The notes: a model not told the origin generated them from the letters alone. A stretch of 64,000 nucleotides of DNA from Klebsiella electrica (GCF_006711645.1 NZ_CP041247.1:5202427-5266426); one strand, 5' to 3'. Positions 9,460 to 23,902 are shown, counted from the first letter of the stretch. Program-made: numbers and translations.

Positions 9460-9962
9460 TCCCCGTTCTCGCCATTTCCGCCTGGAGTGGTAGCGGTAAG
9501 ACAACGCTGTTGAAGAAATTAATCCCCGCATTGTGTGCTGCTGGCCTGCGTCCAGGTTTGATCAAACATACCCATCACAATATGGATGTCGATAAACCGG
9601 GTAAGGACAGCTATGAATTGCGTAAAGCCGGTGCGGCTCAAACGATTGTCGCCAGTTCACAACGCTGGGCGCTAATGACTGAAACGCCGGATGCAGAAGA
9701 GGTAGATTTGGCCTGGCTGGTTAGCAGGATGGATGCATCAAAACTGGATTTAGTTCTGGTTGAAGGGTTTAAGCATGAGCCGGTAGCGAAGATCCTGCTT
9801 TTTCGACAACAGAGCGGGCATCGTGTTGAGGAGCTTGTCGTAGATGATTATGTGATTGCGGTGGCCAGCGATACGCCAATAGAGACATCTCTCCCACAGC
9901 TAGATTTAAACAATATTCCGCAGATCGTGGCGTTTATTCTACGTTGGTTGGCGGAAGCTTAA
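9456..9962 (+). CDS. mobB: MobB, P-loop adaptor of molybdenum-cofactor guanylation
   Basis: 168 residues. A P-loop SGSGKTT lies at about 11-17, with a conserved IKHTHH segment around 38. MobB binds GTP and helps MobA, though it is dispensable in E. coli. It starts inside the mobA stop and runs convergently towards the rRNA operon. In E. coli mobB sits beside the 5S end of rrnA, as here. Confidence 0.95.
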   Translation: MIPVLAISAWSGSGKTTLLKKLIPALCAAGLRPGLIKHTHHNMDVDKPGKDSYELRKAGAAQTIVASSQRWALMTETPDAEEVDLAWLVSRMDASKLDLVLVEGFKHEPVAKILLFRQQSGHRVEELVVDDYVIAVASDTPIETSLPQLDLNNIPQIVAFILRWLAEA

Positions 9963-10071
9963 GAGAGAAAACGCGTCTGGATATATAGGGGCAAATCCAA
10001 TGGGCGTTTATTACGCCCGTTCTCGCTATTCCAGCAAGATTAAGCGCTGCGGATAAATAACGATAAAAACG

Positions 10072-10105
10072 CAAAAAGCCCGTCCGTGAGGACGGGCTGC
10101 TTTTG
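10072..10105 (-). terminator. Second (distal) terminator of the rRNA operon
   Basis: Hairpin AGCCCGTCCTCACGGACGGGCT followed by Ts on the minus strand, about 60 bases beyond the 5S gene. Tandem terminators are usual for rrn operons. Confidence 0.85.
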
Positions 10106-10123
10106 CCATAAACACCAGACAAA

Positions 10124-10155
10124 ACAAAAGGCCCGGTCTTTCGACCGGGCCTTCT
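10124..10155 (-). terminator. First terminator of the rRNA operon
   Basis: Hairpin AGGCCCGGTCGAAAGACCGGGCCTTTT immediately after the 5S gene on the minus strand. Confidence 0.9.
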
Positions 10156-10165
10156 GCTTTATTTG

Positions 10166-10285
10166 ATGCCTGGCAGTTCCCTACTCTCACATGGGGAGAC
10201 CCCACACTACCATCGGCGCTACGGCGTTTCACTTCTGAGTTCGGCATGGGGTCAGGTGGGACCACCGCGCTAGTGCCGCCAGGCA
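10166..10285 (-). rRNA. rrf: 5S ribosomal RNA
   Basis: 120 nt, beginning TGCCTGGCGGCACTAGCGCG and ending TGCCAGGCAT on the minus strand; the two ends pair to form helix I. Last gene of the rRNA operon; no Asp or Trp tRNA follows it before the terminators, unlike E. coli rrnC. Confidence 0.98.
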
Positions 10286-10295
10286 AATTCTTGGT

Positions 10296-10422
10296 GCTCA
10301 AAACGAATCTTTTACTCTGATGCTGCGTTGCCTTCGCTCGTAAACTCAGTCACATACTCCTGTATGCTCCTTCCTTTACTTCGCTTGCCGCCTTGCCTCA
10401 GCGCAAAATCTTTCGTTTTCGC
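10296..10422. repeat. ERIC-like long inverted repeat in the 23S-5S spacer
   Basis: A roughly 127-bp imperfect palindrome whose outer arms are AAAACGAAAGATTTT and the near-complement of AAAAGATTCGTTTT. Inside, on the minus strand, it has AAGGCGGCAAGCGA, GGAGCATAC and GTATGTGACT around the centre, and GCGAAGGCAACGCAGC, closely resembling core blocks of ERIC elements, though the usual ERIC termini are missing. It makes the spacer about 198 nt, roughly twice the E. coli length. The transcript would fold into one long hairpin lying within the rRNA precursor. Confidence 0.7.
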
Positions 10423-10483
10423 TAATCTGTAATCTAAGCTGAAAATCAATCTCGTCTCTTCGCCAAAACAGCTTCGGCGTTGT

Positions 10484-13390
<2,907 letters not shown>

Positions 13391-13522
13391 TCACAACCCG
13401 AAACTGTTTCGTAAAACGGTTCGTGTTGCGAAAATTTGAGAGACTCGGACACACCGCTTTTCCTTTCTTATTACGGAGAAAGGGAACAGTGTGTCGTTTC
13501 AATTTTCAGCTTGATCCAGATT

Positions 13523-13533
13523 TTTAAAGAGCA
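13523..13533 (-). promoter_or_regulatory. Spacer boxA antitermination element
   Basis: GCTCTTTAAAA on the minus strand in the 16S-23S spacer, between tRNA-Glu and 23S. This is the second boxA of rrn operons, bound by NusB-NusE. Confidence 0.7.
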
Positions 13534-13610
13534 AATATCTCAAACGTGATTCCGGAGAATCAGTTTTGAGATACAGAGGTCGGCGACTTTCACTCACACA
13601 AACCAGCAAG

Positions 13611-13686
13611 TGGCGTCCCCTAGGGGATTCGAACCCCTGTTACCGCCGTGAAAGGGCGGTGTCCTGGGCCTCTAGACGAAGGGGAC
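13611..13686 (-). tRNA. gltU: tRNA-Glu (anticodon TTC) in the 16S-23S spacer
   Basis: 76 nt, beginning GTCCCCTTCGTCTAGAGGCC on the minus strand and including an encoded 3' CCA-type end (GGGGACGCCA). The anticodon loop reads CTTTCAC and the T loop GTTCGAATC. A single tRNA-Glu spacer marks the rrnB/C/E/G class in E. coli; rrnA, D and H carry tRNA-Ile and tRNA-Ala instead. This bears on the hybrid-operon finding. Confidence 0.98.
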
Positions 13687-13771
13687 ACTGAAGTCTCAAT
13701 CGCAAGACGCCTTGCTTTTTACTTTTCATCAGACAATCTGTGTGAGCACTACAAAGGCAGGTTCTTTCAGG

Positions 13772-15311
<1,540 letters not shown>

Positions 15312-15445
15312 AAGTTTGATGCTCATGAATTAAACTTCGTAATGAATTACGTATGTTCACTCACTGAGACTTGGTATTCATTTTTCGTCCGAGGACGTTA
15401 AGAATCCATGTCACTTTGAGTGCCCACACAGATTGTCTGATAAAT

Positions 15446-15457
15446 TGTTAAAGAGCA
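15446..15457 (-). promoter_or_regulatory. Leader boxA of the rRNA operon
   Basis: TGCTCTTTAACA, the consensus boxA, lies on the minus strand about 40 bases downstream of promoter P2. It loads the Nus antitermination complex. Confidence 0.9.
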
Positions 15458-15495
15458 GTTGCGACGGCGCTTAGCGCTCTGTCGCGAGGTGGCGT

Positions 15496-15523
15496 ATATT
15501 ACGCTTTCCTCTTTCAAAGTCAA
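15496..15523 (-). promoter_or_regulatory. rRNA operon promoter P2
   Basis: TTGACT (15523-15518), 16-bp spacer, TAATAT (15501-15496) on the minus strand, the proximal promoter of the tandem rrn pair. Confidence 0.88.
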
Positions 15524-15615
15524 GCATTTATTTTTGCTTTTCTCTGTCGGTGCTCATCGCTGAACCCCGCTAACCCGGCGGCCTGTAAGCCGTTGTTCCG
15601 TGTCAGTGGAGGCGC

Positions 15616-15643
15616 ATTATAGGGAGTTCTGAGACGTTGACAA
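15616..15643 (-). promoter_or_regulatory. rRNA operon promoter P1
   Basis: TTGTCA (15643-15638), 16-bp spacer, TATAAT (15621-15616) followed by GCGCC, a GC-rich discriminator typical of stringently controlled P1 promoters. An A/T-rich stretch just upstream (TTTTTTTAAAA on the minus strand) fits the UP element. The gap 15312-15793 is thus the rrn leader/promoter region plus the start of the yieP promoter. Confidence 0.92.
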
Positions 15644-15793
15644 GCCCTGTTTTAAAAAAACTTTTCAACCGTCTCTTTTTTCACCAAAACAGCGCATAAC
15701 GTGGCAAAAAACCAGCGTTTTGCTGTTTTAACCAACGAAACAGTCCACCAGATGGCATACTGATACAGATAAAAAGAGAAAGGAACGGCATCT

Positions 15794-16495
15794 ATGTCTT
15801 TAAGCGCACAGCAACTGGCGGCACAAAAGAACATCTCCTGGGTATTAGCAGAGAAGCTGGCTCAAAAAATCCTGACCGGCGAATACCCGCCGGAAAGTAT
15901 TCTTCCAGGCGAAATGGAATTGGGCGAACAGTTTGGCGTGAGTCGCACCGCGGTACGTGAAGCGGTTAAAACACTTACCGCCAAAGGGATGCTGTTGCCG
16001 CGCCCGCGTATCGGTACCCGGGTCATGCCACGCAGTAGCTGGAACTTCCTCGATAAGGAACTGCTTTCATGGTGGTTAACGGAAGATAACTTTGAAGAGG
16101 TGGTGAACCATTTCCTGGTTATGCGTAGCAGCCTGGAGCCTCAGGCCTGTTTTCTGGCGGCTACCTTTGGTAACGCAGAACAAAAGGTGCAGCTCAATAC
16201 CTTAATGGAAGAGATGGGGCAGTTAAAAAAACGCTTTCTGCGCGAACGCTGGATAGAAGTCGATATGGCCTGGCATGAGCACATTTATGAAATGAGCGGA
16301 AATCCGTTCCTGATCGCTTTCGCTTCTCTGTTTCATTCGGTCTACCACACCTACTTCACCTCTATTACTCAGAACGAAGTGGTAAAGCTGGATCTCCACC
16401 AGGCCATTGTCGACGCTATCCAGGATAGCGATGGCCCGCGCGCGCTTAGCGCCTGCCAGACGTTATTGAACGCACCAAACCATTCAGGCAAGTAA
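15794..16495 (+). CDS. yieP: FadR-type GntR transcriptional regulator YieP
   Basis: 233 residues. The N-terminal winged helix-turn-helix (about 12-80) contains LGEQFGVSRTAVREAVKTLTAKG; the C-terminal part is an all-helical FCD ligand domain whose metal-binding histidines probably include those in WHEHIYEMSG and FHSVYHTYF. Its effector is not evident from the sequence. It precedes hsrA by 12 bases on the same strand and is divergent from the rRNA operon. In E. coli yieP sits immediately upstream of rrnC. Confidence 0.92.
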   Translation: MSLSAQQLAAQKNISWVLAEKLAQKILTGEYPPESILPGEMELGEQFGVSRTAVREAVKTLTAKGMLLPRPRIGTRVMPRSSWNFLDKELLSWWLTEDNFEEVVNHFLVMRSSLEPQACFLAATFGNAEQKVQLNTLMEEMGQLKKRFLRERWIEVDMAWHEHIYEMSGNPFLIAFASLFHSVYHTYFTSITQNEVVKLDLHQAIVDAIQDSDGPRALSACQTLLNAPNHSGK

Positions 16496-16507
16496 CAAGG
16501 GTTCCGC

Positions 16508-17905
16508 ATGAGCGAAAAGAAAGGACGCAGTATGGCCGGACTGCCGTGGATTGCCGCCATGGCTTTTTTTATGCAGGCGCTGGACGCCACCATTCTCAAC
16601 ACCGCCCTTCCCGCCATTGCGCATAGCCTTAACCGTTCTCCGTTGGCCATGCAGTCCGCCATTATCAGCTACACATTAACCGTCGCCATGCTTATCCCGG
16701 TCAGCGGCTGGTTAGCAGACCGCTTCGGCACCCGTAAGGTGTTTATCATTGCCGTTGGCCTGTTTACGCTCGGTTCGCTGGCCTGCGCCCTCTCCAGTTC
16801 ATTAATGGAGCTGGTTATCTTTCGCGTGATTCAAGGGACAGGCGGCGCCATGATGATGCCGGTGGCGCGCCTGGCATTATTAAGAGCCTACCCGCGCAGC
16901 GAACTGCTCCCGGTACTGAACTTCGTCACCATGCCCGGACTGGTTGGCCCTATTCTTGGGCCGGTACTCGGCGGAGTGCTGGTCACCTGGGCCAGCTGGC
17001 ACTGGATTTTCCTCATTAATATTCCTATCGGCATTATCGGGATACTTTACGCGCGTAAATGTATGCCGAATTTCACCACGCCGCGCCGGCGTTTCGATAT
17101 CACCGGTTTTCTGTTGTTTGGGTTGAGTCTGGTACTGTTTTCCAGCGGCATCGAACTGTTTGGCGAGAAAATCGTCGCAACCTGGATAGCCCTTTCGGTC
17201 ATTGCCCTCAGCGTCATGCTACTGCTGGCCTATATCCGCCACGCGCGTCGCCACCCGGCGCCGCTGATCTCGCTTTCTTTATTTAAGACGCGCACCTTTT
17301 CGGTCGGTATTGCCGGTAATCTGGCGACGCGTCTGGGTACCGGCTGTGTGCCGTTTCTGATGCCCTTGATGTTGCAGGTCGGTTTTGGCTATCCGGCGAT
17401 CGTCGCAGGCTGCATGATAGCCCCCACCGCAATCGGGTCGATTATCGCGAAATCGACCGTGACGCAGATTTTACGCTGGCTCGGCTATCGGAAAACCCTG
17501 GTCAGCGTCACCATTTTTATCGGACTGATGATTGCCCAGTTCGCATTCCAGTCCCCGGAAATGCCCATCTGGATGCTTTTACTGCCGCTGTTTGTACTGG
17601 GGATGGCCATGTCTACCCAGTTCACATCGATGAATACCATCACGCTGGCCGATTTAACCGATGATAACGCCAGTAGCGGCAATAGCCTGCTGGCCGTGAC
17701 GCAACAGCTATCCATTAGCCTCGGCGTCGCCATTAGTGCGGCAGTGCTACGTTTTTATGAAGGGTTCGGCAATGCCAGTACCGTCGAGCAGTTTCACTAC
17801 ACCTTTATTACGATGGGGGTGATTACCGTGGTTTCGGCGCTGACATTTATACTGTTAAGAGCGAAAGACGGCCACAATCTGATTAAAGAGCGGCATAAGG
17901 GTTAA
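16508..17905 (+). CDS. hsrA: MFS drug/homocysteine efflux-type transporter HsrA (YieO)
   Basis: 465 residues with about 14 hydrophobic segments, the DHA2 architecture. The motif-A loop [12 protein letters not shown] follows the second membrane helix, and the antiporter-type motif [14 protein letters not shown] is in the fifth. E. coli HsrA (YieO) affects homocysteine thiolactone resistance and RpoS-linked traits; the natural substrate is not established. Probably co-transcribed with yieP. Its stop overlaps the stop of convergent rbsR by four bases. Confidence 0.9.
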   Translation: MSEKKGRSMAGLPWIAAMAFFMQALDATILNTALPAIAHSLNRSPLAMQSAIISYTLTVAMLIPVSGWLADRFGTRKVFIIAVGLFTLGSLACALSSSLMELVIFRVIQGTGGAMMMPVARLALLRAYPRSELLPVLNFVTMPGLVGPILGPVLGGVLVTWASWHWIFLINIPIGIIGILYARKCMPNFTTPRRRFDITGFLLFGLSLVLFSSGIELFGEKIVATWIALSVIALSVMLLLAYIRHARRHPAPLISLSLFKTRTFSVGIAGNLATRLGTGCVPFLMPLMLQVGFGYPAIVAGCMIAPTAIGSIIAKSTVTQILRWLGYRKTLVSVTIFIGLMIAQFAFQSPEMPIWMLLLPLFVLGMAMSTQFTSMNTITLADLTDDNASSGNSLLAVTQQLSISLGVAISAAVLRFYEGFGNASTVEQFHYTFITMGVITVVSALTFILLRAKDGHNLIKERHKG

Positions 17906-18894
17906 ACGGAGCCGCGAACAACCAGCTCCGGGGTGAGCTGAACGCGCTGCTGTTTCTGACCCGGGTCGGCCATGCGATGAATCAGTACGTCGATGGCCAG
18001 TTCGCCCAGTTCATCTTTTGGCTGATGGATAGTCGTCAGCGGCGGCGTCATATAGCGCGCCAGTTCAATATCGTCATATCCCACCAGCGCCATATCCTGC
18101 GGAATCCGTAACCCGGCCTGATACAACGATTGATAGGCCCCAACGGCCATCGCATCGTTACCGACAAAGACCGCCTGCGGCCGCTCGGGTAAGGCGAGCA
18201 GCTTTTGCATGGCGCTAAATCCGCCGCCGAACTCGAAATCACTGGTAATGACATAACCTTCCGCCACCGGCAGTCCGGCGCGCGCCATCGCCGCGTGATA
18301 CCCCTCCAGGCGCAGGCGCGACGGCGTTTTATCCAGCGGTCCGGCAATACAGGCGACGCGGGTATATCCTTTATCAATCAGATATTGGGTTGCCATATCG
18401 CCGCCCAGCAGCGAGTTGTCCTGAATCAGATCGCTATCGCCGTCGAACGGCGCCCAGTCCATCATCACCGTAGGGACTGACGGGTAGCGCTGCATAATTT
18501 CCGGTGAAGGCTGGTGCGTTTCGGTGCACAGCAGCAGCAAACCGTCGACGCGTTTTTGCATCAGCGTCTCAAGATTGCGGTTCATGCGCTGCTCATCGCC
18601 TTCGGTATTACACAGCACCAGACTATAGCCGCGCTCAAAACAACTGCGCTCCACGCCGCGCACCAGTTCCGAATAAAACGGATTGGTACTGGCGGTGATC
18701 AGCATGCCGATGGTCCGGGTCTGGTTTAATTTGAGGCTGCGCGCCAGCGCAGACGGCGCATAGTTAAGGTTTTTAATCGCCGCATCAACTTTGGCCGTAA
18801 TCGCTTCACTGACGAAGCGATCTTTATTAATGACGTGAGAAACTGTTGAAGTGGAAACGCCCGCTTCGCGGGCTACATCCTTCATGGTAGCCAA
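17902..18894 (-). CDS. rbsR: Ribose operon repressor RbsR
   Basis: 330-residue LacI-family protein. The N-terminal helix-turn-helix [20 protein letters not shown] is followed by a hinge helix (SALARSLKL) and a periplasmic-binding-protein-like domain for ribose. It represses the rbs operon; likely operators are two GAAACGTTTC palindromes upstream of rbsD. Last gene of rbsDACBKR, three bases after rbsK. Confidence 0.97.
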   Translation of the reverse strand: MATMKDVAREAGVSTSTVSHVINKDRFVSEAITAKVDAAIKNLNYAPSALARSLKLNQTRTIGMLITASTNPFYSELVRGVERSCFERGYSLVLCNTEGDEQRMNRNLETLMQKRVDGLLLLCTETHQPSPEIMQRYPSVPTVMMDWAPFDGDSDLIQDNSLLGGDMATQYLIDKGYTRVACIAGPLDKTPSRLRLEGYHAAMARAGLPVAEGYVITSDFEFGGGFSAMQKLLALPERPQAVFVGNDAMAVGAYQSLYQAGLRIPQDMALVGYDDIELARYMTPPLTTIHQPKDELGELAIDVLIHRMADPGQKQQRVQLTPELVVRGSV

Positions 18895-18897
18895 ACG

Positions 18898-19827
18898 TTA
18901 CCCCTGTTGACGTAAAAACTCGTCGATTTCTTCGCGCCATGGTACGGAAGGCTGTGCGCCTTTGCGGGTAACGGCAATCGCCGCCGCGGCATGGGCAAAA
19001 CGAATCGCTTCGTCCAGCGCAGTTCCTTCCAGTAAGGCCGTCACAAAGGCGCCATTAAAGGTATCACCCGCGGCAATGGTATCGATGGCCTGCACTTTAA
19101 AACCGGGAATCCGCCGGCCCTGACCTTCGCGACTGACCCATACGCCCCGGCTGCCAAGCGTAATCATCACGATACCAATGCCTTTTTCATGCAGCGCACG
19201 GGCCGCCTTAGCCGCATCGTCATCGTTCTCAACGCGGATGCCGGTCAGCTTTTCAGCTTCGGTTTCGTTAGGCGTAATAATATCTATCAGCGAAAGCAGC
19301 TCATCGGACAGGGCGCGCGCCGGCGCCGGGTTGAGCACAACGGTGGTTTGATGCTGATGGGCGATTTTTGCCGCCGCCAGCACGCTTTCCAGCGGTGACT
19401 CCAGCTGCATCAGCAGCGCCTGGGCACCCGCAATACGCGCTTCTTCCGCCGCAACCTGCCCGACAGAGAGCGCGGCGTTAGCGCCGGCATGAATACCGAT
19501 GACATTCTCACCTTCGGCGTTAACAAAAATCAGCGCCACGCCGGTCGATTGCTCTTTTACCGCACGCACCGGCGCAACATCGATCCGATCGCGCTCCAGC
19601 TGGCGGCGAACGCGTTCGCCGATATCGTCATCGCCGGTACAGGCAATAAACGCAATATCCGCGCCGCTTCGCCCGGCGGCGACGGCCTGGTTCGCCCCTT
19701 TACCGCCGAAAGCCACCTGATAATGCTGGCCGGTGACGGTTTCGCCCGGCGTCGGGAAAGATTCAAGGTTAAGAATGTGATCGGCATTGATGCTGCCAAG
19801 GACGACAAGTTTGCCTGAGGTTTTCAT
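18898..19827 (-). CDS. rbsK: Ribokinase
   Basis: 309-residue PfkB-family kinase that phosphorylates ribose to ribose 5-phosphate. Visible signatures are GGKGANQAVAAGR near residue 42 and the C-terminal PfkB motif DTIAAGDTFNGAF with the catalytic aspartate in GDTFNG. It follows rbsB after about 100 bases containing two hairpins, which may lower its expression relative to the binding protein. Confidence 0.97.
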   Translation of the reverse strand: MKTSGKLVVLGSINADHILNLESFPTPGETVTGQHYQVAFGGKGANQAVAAGRSGADIAFIACTGDDDIGERVRRQLERDRIDVAPVRAVKEQSTGVALIFVNAEGENVIGIHAGANAALSVGQVAAEEARIAGAQALLMQLESPLESVLAAAKIAHQHQTTVVLNPAPARALSDELLSLIDIITPNETEAEKLTGIRVENDDDAAKAARALHEKGIGIVMITLGSRGVWVSREGQGRRIPGFKVQAIDTIAAGDTFNGAFVTALLEGTALDEAIRFAHAAAAIAVTRKGAQPSVPWREEIDEFLRQQG

Positions 19828-19846
19828 TATTTCTGTTCCCGGGAAA

Positions 19847-19920
19847 GCGCGCCACCGGACTCCGGTGGCGCATGCCCTGCTTTTCTTTTTATGTTGTCCC
19901 TCGGACCGTTTCCGGTCCGA
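19847..19920 (-). promoter_or_regulatory. Two stem-loops between rbsB and rbsK
   Basis: On the minus strand a first hairpin TCGGACCGGAAACGGTCCGA (19920-19901) and a second, CGCCACCGGAGTCCGGTGGCG (near 19871-19850), follow the rbsB stop. Neither is followed by a long T run, so 3'-end protection of the rbsB message, or partial attenuation before rbsK, is more likely than full termination. Confidence 0.65.
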
Positions 19921-19928
19921 ATCGCATA

Positions 19929-20819
19929 TTACTGCTTAATGACCAGTTTCAGCTCAACCGGATAGCTGGCGTCCACTTTCTCACCCTTCAGCACTTTATC
20001 AGCAGTCTCCACGCCTTTCACGCCGATCTGCTCTGGCAACTGAGCGATGGTCGCTGCCAGTTTGCCACTATTTACCGCTTTTTCGCCATCCGGAGTACCG
20101 TCAAATCCAACCACCATCACATCGGATTTGCCCGCCGTTTGTAATGCGCGCAGCGCACCCAGCGCCATTTCATCGTTCTGCGCAAACACCGCTTTCACAT
20201 CAGGATGAGCGGTCAGCAGGTTCTGCATGACGTTCAGACCTTTGGTACGGTCGAAGTCCGCCGGCTGGCTGGCCAGAACGTTGAATTTGTGCGCGGCAAC
20301 GGCCTGCTTAAAGCCCTCACCACGTTCACGAGCCGCAGAGGTCCCGGCAATACCCTGCAGTTCAATCACTTTCGCGCCTTCACCGACTTTCTTCGCAATA
20401 TAGTCGCCGGCCATCTTACCGCCCAGCACGTTATCAGACGCGATATGGCTGACCACGTCGCCTTTCGAAGCCTGACGGTCGAGGGTAATGACCGGGATTT
20501 TGGCCTGGTTAGCCATCTTCACCGCGTTACCTACCGCATCAGAGTCGGTGGGGTTAATCAGCAGCAGCTTCGCGCCACGTACCGTTAAATCCTGCACGTT
20601 CGCCAGCTCTTTCGCCGGGTTGTTCTGCGAATCCAGTACCACCAGGTTGTAGCCCAGTTTGTCAGCTTCTTTCTGCGCCCCCTCTTTCAGAGAAACAAAG
20701 AACGGGTTATTCAGGGTAGAGATAACCAGAGCGATGGTATCTTTCGCCATCGCGTTGGCGCTGACGGTTGCACTGAGAGCCACAGCAGAGACCAGGGTCG
20801 CCAGTTTTTTCATATTCAT
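19929..20819 (-). CDS. rbsB: Periplasmic ribose-binding protein
   Basis: 296 residues with a signal peptide ([20 protein letters not shown], cleavage after NAMA, mature start KDTIALV). Two-lobed sugar-binding fold of the ribose/galactose family, with ligand-contact segments LNNPFF, DRQAS and GFDGTPDG. It delivers ribose to RbsAC and, in E. coli, to the chemoreceptor Trg. Follows rbsC by 27 bases. Confidence 0.97.
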   Translation of the reverse strand: MNMKKLATLVSAVALSATVSANAMAKDTIALVISTLNNPFFVSLKEGAQKEADKLGYNLVVLDSQNNPAKELANVQDLTVRGAKLLLINPTDSDAVGNAVKMANQAKIPVITLDRQASKGDVVSHIASDNVLGGKMAGDYIAKKVGEGAKVIELQGIAGTSAARERGEGFKQAVAAHKFNVLASQPADFDRTKGLNVMQNLLTAHPDVKAVFAQNDEMALGALRALQTAGKSDVMVVGFDGTPDGEKAVNSGKLAATIAQLPEQIGVKGVETADKVLKGEKVDASYPVELKLVIKQ

Positions 20820-20846
20820 AGTTAAGATGTCCTGTAGAGTTCTTAG

Positions 20847-21812
20847 TTACTGCTTTTTGTTGTCTACCAGCACCGCCAGCAAAATTACCACCGCTTTCAC
20901 GATCATCTGGTAATAGGAAGAAACGCCTAATAGATTCAAACCGTTGTTCAGGAAGCCAAGGATCAACGCACCAATTAAAGTACCGACAATACGCCCCTTC
21001 CCCCCCGCCAGACTGGTGCCGCCGAGCACGACCGCCGCGATAGCATCCAGTTCATAGCCGGTACCCGCCGTCGGCTGCGCGGAAGAGAGGCGTGCCACTT
21101 CGATAATCCCCGCCAGCGAAGCCAGCAGGCCGCATAACGAATAGACAATGATTTTTACTTTATTGACGCTGATACCGGATAAACGGGTCGCCGCCTCGTT
21201 ACCACCCAACGCGTAGATATAACGACCCAGCCGCGTATGGTGCAGCATGTACCAGGCCGCCAGAAAGACGATTGCCATAATCCACACCGGCGTCGGCACC
21301 CCTAACGGGCGACCGATACCAAACCAGCCAAACAGGTCGGCGTTATCAGTAAACCCGGTATTCACCGGACTACCGTTGGTGTAAACCATCGTCACCCCGC
21401 GCAGGAGCAGCATCATTACCAGGGTGGCGATAAAGGCCTGCACACGCCCTTTCGCCACAATCACGCCGGTCACCGCGCCAATTGCCGCGCCTAAGGCAAG
21501 CGCTGCGGCAATCGCCACCAGCGCATTCACCTCCAGCCCCACAATCGATGCCGCAACCGCGCCGGTCAGCGCCAACAGGGACCCGACGGACAGGTCGATC
21601 CCTGAGGTCAGAATGACCAGCGTCATTCCGACGGCCATAATGGCGTTGACCGACGTTTGTTGCAGGATATTGAAGAGGTTATTAACGGTAAAAAAGTTGG
21701 GGCTCATGGTCGAAACAATCGCTATCAGCACCAGCAGGGCAATCAACGACTTTTGCTCCATCAGCCATGCTTTGGTGAAATAGCGGCGACCAGTAACAGC
21801 CTGGGTTGTCAT
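20847..21812 (-). CDS. rbsC: Ribose ABC transporter permease
   Basis: 321 residues with 8-10 hydrophobic segments and the family signature for sugar permeases, VNAIMAVGMTLVILTSGIDLSVGSLLAL. Forms the membrane channel with RbsA. Only a few bases separate it from rbsA. Confidence 0.96.
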   Translation of the reverse strand: MTTQAVTGRRYFTKAWLMEQKSLIALLVLIAIVSTMSPNFFTVNNLFNILQQTSVNAIMAVGMTLVILTSGIDLSVGSLLALTGAVAASIVGLEVNALVAIAAALALGAAIGAVTGVIVAKGRVQAFIATLVMMLLLRGVTMVYTNGSPVNTGFTDNADLFGWFGIGRPLGVPTPVWIMAIVFLAAWYMLHHTRLGRYIYALGGNEAATRLSGISVNKVKIIVYSLCGLLASLAGIIEVARLSSAQPTAGTGYELDAIAAVVLGGTSLAGGKGRIVGTLIGALILGFLNNGLNLLGVSSYYQMIVKAVVILLAVLVDNKKQ

Positions 21813-21817
21813 CTTTT

Positions 21818-23323
21818 TTACTCCTGATTCACACGGTTAAGCTTGCCCACAGCGGCAGCCATCAATACTTCCTGGGTGGCCTGCTCGCGTGTGAACTCAC
21901 CGCCGAGATGCCCTTCATGCATCACCATGATGCGATCGCTCATGCCCAGCACTTCCGGCATCTCCGAAGAGACCAGAATGATGCTCAGACCATCGGCTTT
22001 AAACTGGTTGATCAGCTGATAGATCTCTTTCTTCGCCCCCACGTCCACGCCGCGAGTCGGTTCATCAAGGATCAACACCTTCGGCCGCGTCATCAGCCCG
22101 CGAGCGATGGCCACTTTTTGCTGGTTACCGCCGGAGAGCAGGCCTATCGCCTGTTCCATTGACGGCGTTTTCACATTGAACAGGCGGATAAAATCGCCTA
22201 CCGCCTGCTGCTCATCTTTGTGCTTCAGGCGGCCACCGGCATGGCTGAAATAGCGCAGCGCCGTTAATGACATGTTTTCTTTCACCGACATACCGAGCAC
22301 TAAGCCATCGCGCTTGCGGTCTTCAGAGATATAGACAATCCCGTTTGCCAGCCCATCCTGAGGGGAACGGGTCACCACTTCATGGCCATCGAGCGTGACG
22401 GAACCGCTGGTGCGCGGCAATGCGCCGTACAGCACCTTCATCAACTCCGTGCGGCCAGCCCCCATCAGCCCGGCGACGCCGAGAATTTCACCCTGACGAA
22501 GGGAAAAGGTCACATTTTCAACGCCCGGCCCGCACAGATTGTCTACTTTCAGGCGAACCGCCCCCGGCGCTTTATCGAGATGCGGGTACTGATCCTCCAG
22601 CTTGCGGCCAACCATCATTTCGATCAGCAGATCTTCATTCAGACTGGCCACCTCGCGCTCGGCGATAAACTGCCCGTCGCGAAAAACCGTCACATCATCA
22701 CAAATCTCGAAGATCTCTTTCATACGGTGAGAGATATAGACAATCCCGCGCCCCTGCGCTTTCAGCTCGCGGATGACGCGGAACAGAGATTCCGTTTCGG
22801 TATCGGTCAATGCGTCCGTGGGTTCATCCATAATGATGACCTTCGACTCAAAGCTCAGCACCTTGGCGATTTCAACCATCTGCTGATCGCCAATCGACAG
22901 ATCGCCCACCAGTTTCTGGCTGTTAAAGCGTAAGTTCAGCTTCGCCAGCAGTTTGTCGGCTTCGGCATACATCGTTTTCCAGTCGATTTTGCCAAACCGG
23001 TTGACGAACTCACGACCGAGGAAAATGTTTTCCGCGATCGTCAGCTGTGGGATCAGGTTGAGTTCCTGATGAATAATGCCGATACCGGCTTCCTGGGAGG
23101 ATTTCGGTCCGTTGAAGGTGATCTCTTTGCCGAGCCACAGCAGTGAGCCGGCATCGCGGGTATAGATCCCGGTCAGCACCTTCATCATCGTGGATTTGCC
23201 GGCGCCGTTTTCGCCGACCAGCGCCATTACGCGGCCAGCATAGACATTGAGCGAGGCGCCGGAGAGCGCCTTCACGCCAGGGAACGCTTTATCGATCCCT
23301 TTTAATTGCAATAAGGCTTCCAT
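21818..23323 (-). CDS. rbsA: Ribose ABC transporter ATPase
   Basis: 501 residues with two fused ABC domains. The first has Walker [10 protein letters not shown] (about 37-45), signature [12 protein letters not shown] and Walker [12 protein letters not shown]. The second has a degenerate Walker [11 protein letters not shown], with [15 protein letters not shown] and [12 protein letters not shown] start it at the ATG at 23323 ([16 protein letters not shown]), ten bases after rbsD; an in-frame start at 23371 would overlap rbsD. Confidence 0.96.
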   Translation of the reverse strand: MEALLQLKGIDKAFPGVKALSGASLNVYAGRVMALVGENGAGKSTMMKVLTGIYTRDAGSLLWLGKEITFNGPKSSQEAGIGIIHQELNLIPQLTIAENIFLGREFVNRFGKIDWKTMYAEADKLLAKLNLRFNSQKLVGDLSIGDQQMVEIAKVLSFESKVIIMDEPTDALTDTETESLFRVIRELKAQGRGIVYISHRMKEIFEICDDVTVFRDGQFIAEREVASLNEDLLIEMMVGRKLEDQYPHLDKAPGAVRLKVDNLCGPGVENVTFSLRQGEILGVAGLMGAGRTELMKVLYGALPRTSGSVTLDGHEVVTRSPQDGLANGIVYISEDRKRDGLVLGMSVKENMSLTALRYFSHAGGRLKHKDEQQAVGDFIRLFNVKTPSMEQAIGLLSGGNQQKVAIARGLMTRPKVLILDEPTRGVDVGAKKEIYQLINQFKADGLSIILVSSEMPEVLGMSDRIMVMHEGHLGGEFTREQATQEVLMAAAVGKLNRVNQE

Positions 23324-23333
23324 ATCGGCGACC

Positions 23334-23753
23334 TCAGAACGTGACGCCGGCACAGAGAATAACGTTCGCATACGGGGAACACTCCCCGCTGCGAATCACC
23401 GCCTGACTGTCTGCGGTTTGTTTTTTAAACTGCTCATGACTGGTGTAACGAATGTCAATGGTATTTCCCTGGTATTGCTGCAGCAGCTCAAGGTGAGTGA
23501 GCAACGTCGCATGGAGCTGCGGATTGTGAGTCTTTATCTCTTCCGCGAGGATCGCCGCCTCAACCTGCATTTCCGCCGTTACCACCTCCAGAACCTGCAT
23601 AAAGGAGGGAACGCCATGGGTTAATGCCATATCGATGCGCGCGCTGCTGCGGGGAACCGGTAAACCGGCATCGCAGACCACCAGCGTATCGGTATGACCC
23701 AGGCGGGAGATAACCGAAGAAATATCAGCGTTAAGTACGGTGCCTTTTTTCAT
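23334..23753 (-). CDS. rbsD: D-ribose pyranase
   Basis: 139 residues, starting [20 protein letters not shown] and ending [10 protein letters not shown]. Interconverts the pyranose and furanose forms of ribose so that ribokinase can use it; the catalytic histidine is that in ISRLGH (E. coli His20). First gene of the operon. The upstream ATG at 23771 is in frame but lies in the operator, so I reject it. Confidence 0.95.
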   Translation of the reverse strand: MKKGTVLNADISSVISRLGHTDTLVVCDAGLPVPRSSARIDMALTHGVPSFMQVLEVVTAEMQVEAAILAEEIKTHNPQLHATLLTHLELLQQYQGNTIDIRYTSHEQFKKQTADSQAVIRSGECSPYANVILCAGVTF

Positions 23754-23772
23754 TTTTCTCTTTTGCTCCACT

Positions 23773-23788
23773 AGCGAAACGTTTCGCT
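23773..23788. promoter_or_regulatory. RbsR operator at the rbsD promoter
   Basis: Perfect 16-bp palindrome AGCGAAACGTTTCGCT, matching the E. coli RbsR operator, 20-35 bases before the rbsD start and overlapping the likely promoter and leader. Confidence 0.88.
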
Positions 23789-23852
23789 GTCATAAGTATT
23801 GTCAATACGCGCACGAAAAACCATCACCAGAAGAGAGAAATGTGATCGCCAT

Positions 23853-23864
23853 CGAAACGTTTCG
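23853..23864. promoter_or_regulatory. Second RbsR/PurR-like palindrome upstream of rbsD
   Basis: Palindrome CGAAACGTTTCG, sharing the 12-bp core of the first operator, 80 bases centre to centre further upstream. A TGTGA half-site sits beside it at 23841. It could be an auxiliary RbsR operator that permits looping. Confidence 0.6.
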
Positions 23865-23902
23865 CAAACGCCGGAAAGGAAAAGTGAAGCGGGGCAAAAA
23901 AG

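Noticed and set aside
19847..19920. Hairpins between rbsB and rbsK as full terminators
   Set aside because: Neither is followed by a good T run, and rbsK and rbsR continue on the same strand with no new promoter evident.
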